From contig NC_134415.1 in the NCBI RefSeq assembly GCF_030867145.1, positions 17,462,417 through 17,526,416 of the forward strand: a stretch of DNA of 64,000 nt, written 5' to 3'. Of this stretch, positions 45,481-56,200 are shown piece after piece. The stretch is from Opisthocomus hoazin. Taxonomy: Eukaryota; Chordata; Aves; Opisthocomiformes; Opisthocomidae. The stretch's first letter is position 1, and each line of letters opens with the position of its first letter. Under the pieces are notes generated by a model. That model saw only the letters and a list, made by a program, of their open reading frames with translations. It was not told the DNA's origin and did no database searches. The position numbers and the translations under genes were made by a program.

Positions 45481-48360
45481 CTTGCGTCCCTCCCCAGCAG
45501 GAATGGCCTGTGTTCAGGGGACAGGCGCTCGGGTGCCACCGGTGTCCCCACCACCAACAGCCTCTCATCAGGCCCCTGCCAGGAGGGTGAGGTTTCCTCA
45601 AGAAAAGGACTCTCGGCCGCCTCTCGTCCTCCTCCCCCCCCATTTCTGCTAGCTCCCAGCGCTGCAGCCAGAGTAAGATTTGCTGCACATCTCGCACACC
45701 GTGGGAAGAGATGCCCGAGGGCCGTGCCCTGCTTCACAGCATCCCTGCTAAATCCTCCGGAGCCTTAACTGTGCAACAGCCGCTTCAAGCATTGGCAGGT
45801 GCCGACGGCTGCTCCGTCCCCTGCGCCTGCCCTGAGGCGGCATGAGGGCTTTGCCCTCCCACGAAGCAGAGATGCTACCCTGGGAGCAGGCCGGGTGCTG
45901 GCAGGTCACTTGTGGGGCAAAGGCTAGGAACCTGGCCCCATGTCCAAGCCCATGCAGCTTTGCCTGCCAGCCGACGGGACATGGAGCTGCTCAGCTGGCC
46001 TTCCCTCCACTGACAGGCAGCTGCAGCTAAGAGGGGTCGTGCCAGGAGGTAGCACAGCCACGTCCTACCCAAAGGCTTGCATGTCGTGCAGCCCTGACCC
46101 TCCAGCCGTGTCCTTCGAGGTGGCCACCCAGCAGGTCATCCTCTCCCAGAGAAAACAGAGGTGCTGGCTGGCTCCAGCCCCAGCGTCTGCCCAGAGGACA
46201 CATGGGCTGTGAGCCCACCCAGCTCAGCAGCAAGAAGAAAGGGCCCGGGCTTTGGGCAAGACGAATCCCCAGGGCTTTGGGACAGCAGGGAGGAGAAGAC
46301 AAGAGGACAGCTCTGCACAGTCCTGCCACCACCGAGGACAGATACTGCAGCTGAGCTTCTTCCAGCCTTGCTCTCCCATTGCCGGTGCTGCTGTGTCTGC
46401 AGGCTTCCCGGGACCCCGCACTCGCCTCGTGCCGCCCAGGGGCATCTCCTGCTCTGGGGAGCCCCTGTTTGGGCTGGGGAAGCGCATCCTAGCCCTTTCT
46501 GGCAACTAAATAGGGATACTTGGTTGTGCAACTGGTATGTTAAAAAAAGTGGTCACCTGAAAGAACGCGGCCTTGATATGTGCCTGGCAAAAAAGGAGCC
46601 GGCCACCTGGTGAGGGATTTTGAGGCCCTTGATGAGGAGGGATGGACAGGCAAGAAAAAGAGTTGAGAGAGAGAGACAGAGCAGTGACTGCAGGAGCAGA
46701 AAGTCCTCAGTGGATCAGAGAGATTACCGGAAGGCCCTGCATGCCCTGGCCCAGGAAACACACAGGCACACAGGACTCCAGTGCCCTGAATCTTGTGTTT
46801 GGAAGTAGATACTGGTGGGATTTCGTTTTCTTTCAAGATTGCATTCTCCTCCCAGCTCTCCGTCTGACTTGGCAGAGGAGCAGGGTTAAGTCCCTTCACC
46901 TCCCTGGGCTGCACTTTTGCCCAGCGGTGACAGGAGGCTGAAGCCCCTGACCTTCCAGATGGGGAAAGCGGCTCAGCAACGTCTCTGCATTTTTGGCAGG
47001 GACAAAAATCTGCCTCTTTATGAGTCCCAAGAGCTTGGCAAACAAGCCCTGCCCCACTTTCCGCCCCGTGCTGGGATGTGCAAGCATCTGGCTCTTGCGC
47101 CAGTATAACCCCTCCTGCCGCTATTTGCGCTCGCTGCCTGGGAAGGAGCAGGTCTCTCCCGCGGCCAGACACTGAAGCCCCTTTGTTCCCAAGGGATTTT
47201 CCATCCCCCGTCTTGTGTATCTCTGCCAGGTAATTCTCAGACCCAATGTCCCCAGGAATGTGCTCCAACGCCTCCGCGCCTGGCTGGCACCCCCCTTTTC
47301 CCATGGGATGGAAGGACAGGGTTCCCCTGGTTCAGGCACAGCTTCTCCTAGGAATACGTAAGTCTCCCTAGGGAGACCGTGGTTTTCATTGCAGTGGTCC
47401 CCAGCCTGCACCGAGGCAGGACACCGTGACGGCCCTCTGCATGGGGTGGGGATATTCCCCCCGGGGTTGTACTGCTGGGGAAACCGAGGCACGGAGCGGG
47501 GCAGCGACTCCCCCGGGGTCAGCCGCAGGGCAGCGAACCCCGGAGTCTCACGAGCCGGCAAAGTGCCGCACCCGCTGCCTCCTCCATAGCAGGGGAGAAG
47601 CTCCCTCCCAGGGAAACGTGAACCCTGACAAAGCCGCAGCAACGCTTTGGCTCCTACTTCCTTCACCTGGGCTCTTCCCACTCCCCAGAACACTGCCGGC
47701 GGCAGCACGCTGTGGAGCGGGGCCCCTGCGCTGGAGCCCTTGGACCGCAGCAGACCCAGAGCCCGGGAGGCTCCGGAGGTCTCTGGGAGGTCAGTCCCAA
47801 GAGGCTGACGTCAGCCCCGGTCCTTGCAGCTCCCGGGCCTGGAGCGGAGCCATCGGGGAGCTGTTTCTGGTCTCAGCACACAGTGTCTCTGCGCTGGGGC
47901 ATGGCTGGCCCGATTTCCTCATCTCAGCCATGGCTGTCTCCCTGAGGGGAATCCACAGGGCTGGGAAAGGTCACCCTGGCTGAACTAACCACCCTTAGAA
48001 GGGGACTCGCTGGGCAAGGGACAGCTTGCATCAGGCAGGCTGGGAGGTGGCGCAGTGGCTTTCGGTCCATTGTGTCTGTTCAGTCTCCTAAATTCTGCTT
48101 GAGCGGGAGCTCAAGGGCCTTGGCAAGGTTTCTGAAGGGAAGAACAAGGCGAGGAAACAAAGCCAGTCAGCCGCCAGCAACCAAACAACGGTTAGGCACA
48201 GGAGGGAAGCGGAAGGGCACAGGCGCGAGGCACAGACCCTCCTGCCTGCGCTCCCTGGGTCTGCAGGGCCCTGGCTGCTTGCCCTGAGCAGGCTCAGCTC
48301 GGGAGTGCAGCTGGAAAGCATGGGGCACTGCTATCCAGCCTGCTCCGGAGCCCAGCGCGA
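45481..48360. other. Intergenic sequence upstream of the spectrin-repeat gene
   Basis: No exon, RNA gene or mobile element was recognised. Several open frames up to about 250 codons on either strand have no family motifs and overlap each other. Confidence 0.5.
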
Positions 48361-48652
48361 ATCACAGAATCACAGAATGTTAGGGGTTGGAAGGGACCTC
48401 TGTGGGTCACCCAGTCCAACCCTCCTGCCGAAGCAGGGTCACCCAGAGCAGGCTGCACAGGACCTCATCCAGGTGGGTTCTGAGTATCTCCAGAGGAGGA
48501 GATTCCACAACCTCCCTGGGCAGCCTGTTCCAGTGCTCCGTCACCCTCAGAGGGAAGAAGTTCTTCCTCATGTTCAGACGGAACTTCCCATGCTTCATTT
48601 TGTGCCCATTGCCCCTTGTCCTGTCGCTGGGCACCACTGAAAACAGTTTGGA
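48361..48652 (-). mobile_element. CR1 LINE 3' end, reverse orientation
   Basis: Read on the minus strand, this matches the last 290 bases of the CR1 copies at 16994-17466 and 31787-32499, including the frame end and the 'attctgtgattctgtgat' tail (on + as 'atcacagaatcacagaat' at 48361). It is the only clear CR1 in this window opposite to the genes. Confidence 0.92.
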
Positions 48653-48744
48653 TCACAGCTCTTGCCCAGGGGAGCGCCCCATCTGCTCCTTGGTGCTTCG
48701 CGCCCCGGGGCATCCCTTGCTCACCCTCCTTGGCCACCCGGTCC

Positions 48745-48800
48745 AGTCTGCATTCCTGGTCCCCAGCCTGCGTTCCTGGTCCCCAGCCTGTGTTCCTGGC
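48745..48800. repeat. Short tandem duplication, about 20 bp unit
   Basis: The unit 'ttcctggtccccagcctg' appears twice in a row with a partial third copy, just downstream of the reverse CR1. Confidence 0.8.
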
Positions 48801-48999
48801 CCTTGCGGGAGCAGGGTGCTGGCAGACAGTGACAGCCAAGCATATTTTGGACACAGCTGCCTGCTCAGGGGCTTTGGCGAAGCACTGTAGTGAAAGGGGA
48901 CCCCCCCCCACCCCGTCCTGCCAACCCACATTTCTGCGGTGGGCAGATGCTGCTCCTCCCTCGCCCCCCTGCTCCCCCCGGCGCCGCCACCCCGACAAA

Positions 49000-50270
49000 T
49001 GGGGTCCGGGGCGGAGGGGCAGTGTCGCTTACAGGGAGCGTGTGGCCGGCCCGGGAGGAGGGGGCATTTAAAGGGGCAGCTGGCTTTTTCGTTATTGTTG
49101 TCCCTCGCTGCCATCCGGGCTGGCGGCAGGTCCCCGTGGGGGGAGCTGAGCCGTGCGGGCTCCTCCGGGAGCAAGGGCCGAGCGGGAAGGGCCCCAAGGA
49201 GGGCAAGAGTGACCGGGGGAGCAGAGCCGTTCCCCCGAGCACCGCGCCGGGGCTCCGCACTCCGCTCCGCTCGGAGGTGAGCAGCCCCCCGGCACCCCCC
49301 AAGGCACCTGGGGGGGGGTCCGACGGCGCTGCCGCAGGCTCGGGGAAGGGGACGCAGACCCCCAGCGATGCCCGCCCCGGCGCTGGCCGCCCCGCTGCTC
49401 CGCGCCCTGCTCGCCCGGCTCCTGCCGCTGGCCCGCGACCGCCTGCTGCCGCCGCTCCGCCGCCTGGGCCGCCGGCTGCGCTCCCGGGAGAGCCGCCAGG
49501 CCCTGCTCGCCTGCGCGCTCTGCCTGCTCGGCCTGCGCGGGAGGGCGGGCGACTGAGGCCGGCCCGAAGGGGAGGGGAGGGCAGGGGAGGGCAGGGCGGC
49601 CCCCTCCGCCTGCCCGGCCCGGGGCCCTCCTCCCGCGGCGGGGCCGGGGCGGGGAGCGGCCAGCCGAGGCCGGAGGGCCGCCCGCTCCGCGCCGCTCCGG
49701 CCATGGGAGCCGGGCCGCTCCCCGCGCCGCTGCCCCCCGCCGCGGGGCCGCCGCGCTGAGAGACCCCCGCGGGAAGGGGGGGGGGGGGAGGTCCCCGTCG
49801 CTCCGTCACCGGCGGTCCCGGGGCGAGGATGTCCGGCAGCACGGCGAGGAAGGTGCAGCCCTTCACCGTCGGCACCAAGCTCTCGCTGCCCAAGTGTGCC
49901 GCCGCCATCCCCGGCGACGCCTGCCCCGCCATCGCGCTCGCCTCCGCCCTGGACGGCCCCCGCGGGCTCCGCCGCAGCCTCAACCAGCGCATCTCCCTCT
50001 ACCTGGCCCACGCCCGGGCCGGCCCCGCCGCCCCCCAGGCCCGGCCCCGCGGCCCCAGCCCCGGCCGGGATGGCGGGGCCGGCGAAGACGAGCGGCTGAG
50101 CCGCAGCTCCCTGGCCCGCTCCATTAAGAAGATCACGCTCTCCAACTGGCACGGGGAGGAGGACGCGGGGGGACGCGGGGACCCTGCCCGGACCGGCGGC
50201 GAGAGGAACCACAACAACAACAACAGCGGGCCAGGGAAAGCCCAGGTCCAGGTAAGCGCTCCCCGCTCGC
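49000..50270 (+). promoter_or_regulatory. CpG island over the 5' end of the spectrin-repeat gene
   Basis: GC content and CpG density are very high from about 49000 through the first coding exon (to 50251). This is the expected promoter and 5' UTR of the downstream gene. No TATA box is evident. The transcription start cannot be placed from sequence alone. Confidence 0.7.
49368..49556 (+). CDS. Possible 62-codon upstream ORF or microprotein
   Basis: An ATG with a purine at -3 opens a 62-codon frame ending TGA at 49554, 273 bases before the main ATG at 49829 and on the same strand. The product would be Leu- and Arg-rich, with an amphipathic 'LLRALLARLLPLARDRLL' type helix and a second hydrophobic patch near its C-terminus (ALLACALCLLGL). 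If transcribed with the main gene it could act as a uORF limiting translation. It could equally be a chance frame in GC-rich DNA. I do not recognise it. Confidence 0.25.
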   Translation: MPAPALAAPLLRALLARLLPLARDRLLPPLRRLGRRLRSRESRQALLACALCLLGLRGRAGD

Positions 50271-53200
50271 CCCGCTTCCGCGTGGTTCCCCGTTCCCGGC
50301 TGCCGGGGAGCGGGTCGGTGCCGGGGAGGCTGCATCCCGGCAGGGCATCCCAGCCGCCTGGTCCCCAGCCCTCCGGGCAGCGCTGGCCACGGGGCTCCGG
50401 GGCTGGTTGCTTTTCCTCTCCCCCCAAGCGCTTCTCCGGTCTTTGCGGGCGAGCCGGAGACGAGCTTTCCCTCGGGCTGAGACGACCCAGAAAAGCTCAG
50501 CCCAAGAGCCCGAGCCGCGGAGGGCTCGGCTCTAGCGATGCCCGCGATGATGCAGTGGTGTGGCAGGGAGCTGGGAACCCGCTCTCCCATTTACTGGAGG
50601 GGAAACGGGGGCTGGGAGGAAGGGAAGTGACTCACGAAGGGCCGCAGAGCCAGGCAGAGCGGGGACAGGGCTAGGAGCGGGACTCGGGGCTCCCGGCTGA
50701 GCGCTAGCAGCCATGGAGGTCCGAGTCTGTGGGTGCCGGAGCCCGGGAGACCCCCTGCGCGGCTGGGATGGGGCAGAAGGCAGCTCGGGGACCTTGCTGT
50801 CGCTGGCAAGAGCAGGCAGGAACTCCTTGGGATTTAACCCCGACCCGCAGCGGCTGGTTTCCCGGCGGGATAGCGCTAGGGCGAGCCGTGCAGCCCTCTG
50901 CCAAAACCCTTGTCTTCATTGCCAATAAAGGCCAGGCACGGCCTCGCAAGAGCTGCCGCTTCCTCCGGCATGCAGGCAGCTCCTCGCTGGGCGGCCGGAG
51001 TCTGCGCAGCCCGTGGGGCGTTGGTGCCAGGCTCCCCGCTTTCCTAGCAGGTAGGGACACGTGCTCGGGCCGGCGGTGTGGTGCGGGACTCCCTGGGGGC
51101 TGCCGGCATCGGCCCCTCCTGCCCCGCTCGTCCTGCTCGTGAGCTGTCACCGGCACTCGCTCTTTCATGGGAACGCGGCGAGCCTACGTGCTGTGTGAAT
51201 TCCGCTTTTGGCGAGGGAAAGGAGCGTTGGCAGAGGGGCAGCTGAGGCCGCTGCGCTCGTTTCGCGTGTGGCTTCGCTCAGGCTGTGGAGCCTTCGGGTC
51301 CGGCTGGGGAGCGGTTAGCACGGCACCTCGCACACACCGAGGCAGGCACAGCTCCTTCTCCCAGCCCTGCGAGAGTTTGTTGTTCTGCCGGACCGAGGAC
51401 GGGGCTCAGGCCGGAGGGACCGGGGAGGAGGGGCAGTCCCGGTGGAGCAGCTCTGCGGGAAGGATGAAGTCATCCTTGTGCCGGCAGCCCTGTTTTCCTG
51501 CCGCTGACAGGCTGTGGGATGGGGACTTTGAATACAGCTCCCATGTCACCTGCAGCCTTGTCTCCCACGGCCGAGCCCTGGGGCCAGGGCTTGCAGGCTG
51601 CAGCCGCCATGGGACACTGCTGCGTAGCAGAGCAACTTCCTAGGGTCTTCTGCCCTGTGAGCACGTCACGTTTAGCTCCCCACCATTCACTGAACAGGCA
51701 CCCAACACTCTTGGCCCTGTGGTCAGGCAGGGGGGTGCCTTCTCCTTCTGGCACCCTCCTGCCAGATGTGCTGAGCTCTTGCTGTGCCTGCCAGGCCGTG
51801 AGACAGCTTCACTCCCTGTCCACTCTTCCTGTGCAGGATGGCTTGTAGAGTTGTTGGGCTGCTCGTGGGGCTCTGAGCCTTTCTGGTGGCAGCAGCTGTA
51901 GCGCTGGGGGATGCCATCCGTGCTGGGACTCTCCTTCAGTCCTTCAGAGATGGTAGGAAGCCGCTTGCCCTGCAGGGAGGGAGTCCTGCTTTGCCTGGGT
52001 TGTCTCCCTCTTGGACACAGTCTGGAGTGGTCCAAGCAGTGGTGGGCTGCATCCGGCTCTGGCTGATCCACAGTCCCCTGCGCAGTGGACAACAAGGAGG
52101 GGGTCTCGGGGCAGCACACGTTGCCCACCACCTTGTGCTGCACTCGGACAGCCATTACAGAGACAGCAAGGTGGCCCCAGGGAGGGAGTAGAAGGAGGTC
52201 CCTAAATCGGCCTGCTGTATCCAACAGCCCGAGAAAAGATCCATCCGTAGAGGACAAGAGTGATTGCCCTTGTGCGTGATCCAAGCAATCCCACGCACCT
52301 CTCCTCCTGGGGCTGGGCTCCATTAAGGGTAAGGTAACACGGAGTTCATCCTGGACCTCCTCTCTGTGCCTGGCTGAGGCTCCTGGACTTCCTTCCTCCT
52401 GCCTCTCCTGCTCCCACCCTCGCCCCGGTCCCGTGGGAGCCCTTCCCTGCGAGTCAGCCACCCCCTTAACTCTTGGCTCCCGGACATGCCGAGGTCAGGG
52501 CTCAGCAGCTGAGAAGATTCGGGTTTGTGACAGTGGGGTTATTGTCCTCCCGCACCCTTGTGCCTCTGCCCTGCTGTCCTGGAGATGGTCAGGGTGGGCT
52601 GACTCTGAGCATCCTTAGATGGCCAGGGGCCAGTGGTGACCGCGGAATGGGTTTCTGCTGGCTTTGGAGTCAATTCAAGGGGAAAAAGGGTGTGTGTGTG
52701 GGGAGCTAAATCAGAAAAGGCGCTGAGCAAAGCAGGCTTAGGAGCTCTTGCCCCTTGCTGAATGCGTGGCTGGCGCTGCCGATGCTGCCTGGAGGAGCCT
52801 GGCCTGGATGCCTGAGGAGGGACGGGCGCGAGCCCGGCCGAGCGGTGTCTGGGTACCACTGGCAGCCGCCACTGGCCCGGGGCAGGGGAAGGCGGGCACG
52901 TGCTCCTCCATCCCCTTGGCTGCTGGGACAGTAGAGCGCTTCCAGGCTCACCGCTGCGCCTTCCTGTCTCCAGGTCTTCCTCAGGAAGGACGCGGATGTG
53001 GAGGACGAGCAGCAGGAGGCCGGGAGTCCCCGGACCGGTGGTTTCTGCTCTCCGGTGGACAGAGGTTCCCCCTCCTGTGCGGTACGTCCCCCTGCCCTCG
53101 CCATTTCGGGGGTCGGAGTCAGGGGTGCAGCCTGGGGCTGAGCGAGCGAGGGCAGCCGCTGGTGGTCTGCCTGGGTGTGGGTGTGGATGGAGCCTCAACA

Positions 53201-56200
53201 CTTTAAATGAGCAACGGGACGAGCTGGGTGTGATGGGCTGAGGGGATAGCCCCCAGGTCAGCACACAGAGGTTTGATCACTTCTGAGAGAGCCGGATTAC
53301 AGGCTCCTCCTGCCCTGGCCATGGCAAGAGACTGAAGATGCCGGAGTCACAGGAGGGCCTGAGAATCTGTGTTGCTATTAAAAAAAAAAATAAAAAGAAA
53401 AAAAAGGACGGAGGATTTCTCTAGTTCTTGTGGTTAGGCAGAAAGGCTTTGAAAAGCGACTCCCATGCCGTCAGCAGGGCAGCACATGCCAGAGTGCTTA
53501 GAGAGCCTGAAACAGTTGCCCTCAGCCCACTGCTCCACAGGCTCCTGGGAGATTGCTCCCTGGCAGGCTCGGAGGCGGCTGGGACCCCACGGGGCAGCTC
53601 GCACCGAGATCCCTCGGGGAGGCCATGCTGCCCCGGGCCGGCCCCAGGAGTGCTTGCTGCATGGTGGGGGAAGGCAGTGAGCCCTGCGCCTTCAGGGCTC
53701 TCCCGGAGATGCTCAGGCTCCCGTTTGCCACCCGTTCGCGTACGGTCAGGTCTCCGTCACCAGGCAGCACGGTGGGAAGTGAGTGCCCGGGTGGCTGTGC
53801 TGTCCCCGGGCTGCGTGCAGCTGGGCCCGGGGCTGAGCTTGGAGGGGGGCCAGCGCTTTCGCTGGCTGACCTTCGCCGTCACCCGCGGCAGAGCTGGAGC
53901 CCTGACAGGGCGTTTCGTCAGCGCCGGCCGCCCGCGAGGCCGAGCTGTGCTCCCTGACCCACCACTGCCACTTGCTCAGGATGGGGGTCTTGGGGTGCCC
54001 CAGAAGAAGCGGTGAGCTGAGCTCACTGGGGACCTGCCCCATGACCCCTCCATCCCATCCCATCCCATCCCATCCCATCCCATCCCATCCCATCCCATCC
54101 CATCCCATCCCATCCCATCCCATCCCATCCCATCCCATCCCATCCCCTGGCAGCATCCCCTGGGGTGACACCACACGGGTGCCGCAGACATGAATGCTCC
54201 TCAAAGGGATGCACAGCTGCGGGCCGGAGGGGCGGCCAGTGTGGCGTCCCCCTCCGAAGTGGGTGTGGGGACCAGCCCGAGCACTGGGTGCCAGCCTACC
54301 AGCCTGGGGTGACCCAGGGCTGAGGGCAGCCTTGGAACCCCCTGCTGAGTCTGTGAAAGCCACCAGCACAGCCTTGGTAGAGGGGAGCTGTGCCTCGGGG
54401 TGCTGGGAGAGCCCCCCAAATATGTTGGTGAGGGCATGGGCTCAGGGAAGAGGCAGGCTGACCTCCTTTATTTGGGCTTCCGCAACGCTCCCGGGAGGCA
54501 GTGGGGTGGCACGCTGACCCCCTCCACCTCTGCCCACCTCAGCTGGCAGCACCTCCGGCATCGTCACCCCGGAAAGAGAGCCCCAAGGGCAAGGAGCCGG
54601 CGGCAGCACCGAGATGCAGCGGGCAAAGCAGCGCGGGAGCAGCCCCCCTCCTCGACCTGAGCCCTCTGGTAGCCCAGTTCAACCGGGAGATGCTGCAGGT
54701 GAGGCCGGCCGGTGTGCCCGCCCGAGGGGCTGCCTGGGGAGCGGGCCGGGGGGGCCATCGGCAGCCTTGCCTGTGAGCTGCGGGGTGGGGTGCGCGGTGG
54801 GGGGGGCTGAACTCCCGGCCCCGAGCGAAGCCGTGGTTGTGGCATGAGATCATGTTTGGCCGCCTCTCGCTGGCTGCCGGCCCCGGGGAGAGGGGGTCAG
54901 CCCGCGCCAGGGCCCTGCTTCCTCCCCACGTGCGCACGCTCCTCCCGTCCCCCATCCTCCTCCTCCTCCTCCTCACAGCCCCTGGCGTGGGAACGGGTGC
55001 GGCGCGGGGGGGCTGCTTCCACGCCGTGCTGGGGAGGGTGCGTGGGCGCTTGTGCCAGGGAGCAGGGTGCGGGGAGGAGAGATGCTCTGTGCGGGGATGT
55101 CCTGCGCAGAGACCCTCCGTCGGGCCCGCCCAGGAGGGCCCCGTCTTCTCCGGCCGGGCTGGGGCAGATGCTGGACAGAAGCAAGAAGCTGCTCGCCATC
55201 CTACACCCATCGCCACCGATGCCGTCCTGAGCCCCTTTGCTGGGCTGTCGGTGCTTGGAGCAAACGGGTTGTCAGCCAAAAGGGTGCCCTCCGGTCCCCG
55301 TTGTGGCTCGGGGCGGGGTTTGGGCTTGGGTTCCCGAAGCCGCGTCCTGGGCGCCGTGGTGAAGGCGTGTGGCTCTTCCCACATTGCAGGCGGAGGGCTG
55401 GGTGCGAGGCAAGCTGCGGGACCTGAAGGATGGCTGTGACCTCCAGGACTGGGAGGAGGTGGCTCAGACCCTGCAGCGGGACATGAAGGATTTCGAGAAC
55501 ACGCTGATAAAGCTCAACCAGGTCAAGCTGGGCAGCGGCACGGCTCCCGTTCCCCGCAGCACTCGCGTCCCCGGGGTCTTTGCAGGGGAGGGTCCCTGCA
55601 AGCCCCTGACGCTGAGCTGGGTCCCTTGTCCCCACAGATGGGCGAGCAGCTGATGTGGCGGGCGAGCCCCAGCGCTGAGGGGGTGCGGAGGCAGCTGCTG
55701 GCCCTGCGGGACCAGTGGCAGCTCCTGAAGCAGACGGCCGCCAGCCAGAGCAAAGCCCTGGGGGGGCTGCGGAGCCTGCAGGACTTCAACAGGAAAGCAG
55801 AGCGGCTGGAGGCATGGATCAGGCGCAAGGTGTGGGGTGCGGGGAGTGCGGTCCGGGGAGGGGGATGGCCTGGCTGTCCCATCACCTTCTCACACCCTTC
55901 CCTGGCCCAGGAGGAGAAGCCCTCCCTGGCAGCCCTCCTGCAGGAAAGCCCGGACAAGATCCAGCTCACCCGCCGCATCCTTGACTTGAAGCAGGTGAGA
56001 GGCTGCTGGGGGTCTGCCGGCGTGCTGGGGACCCCGAGTCCCGTCAGGCAGGGGCATGGTGCAGGGCCCTGAGAGGGGGGCAGGAGGGCTGGCCAGGGGG
56101 TGCTGATGTCTGCCTCTCCACTTGGGCCAGGAGGAGCAGCAGTTCCAGTGTCTGCACGAGGAGCTGAACAGCCTGGCCCAGAAGCTGGAGAAACAGGGCA

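Noticed and set aside
44823-45768. Overlapping open frames of about 300 codons on both strands
   Set aside because: Both strands are open because the region is a CpG island. No splice signals or family motifs support coding.
43165-49800. Search for SLC29A1, the human neighbour after CAPN11
   Set aside because: No multi-pass membrane exon resembling a nucleoside transporter was found. If synteny holds, it lies beyond the window.
48653-50590. 645-codon open frame on the minus strand
   Set aside because: It lies antisense to a CpG island and a first exon with good coding logic, crosses the edge of a CR1, and is Gly/Ala/Pro/Arg-rich without motifs. Long antisense frames are expected in such GC-rich DNA.
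53746-54369. Minus-strand frame with a repeated Met-Gly-Trp-Asp-Gly motif
   Set aside because: It is the translation of the (CATCC)19 microsatellite, not a repeat protein.
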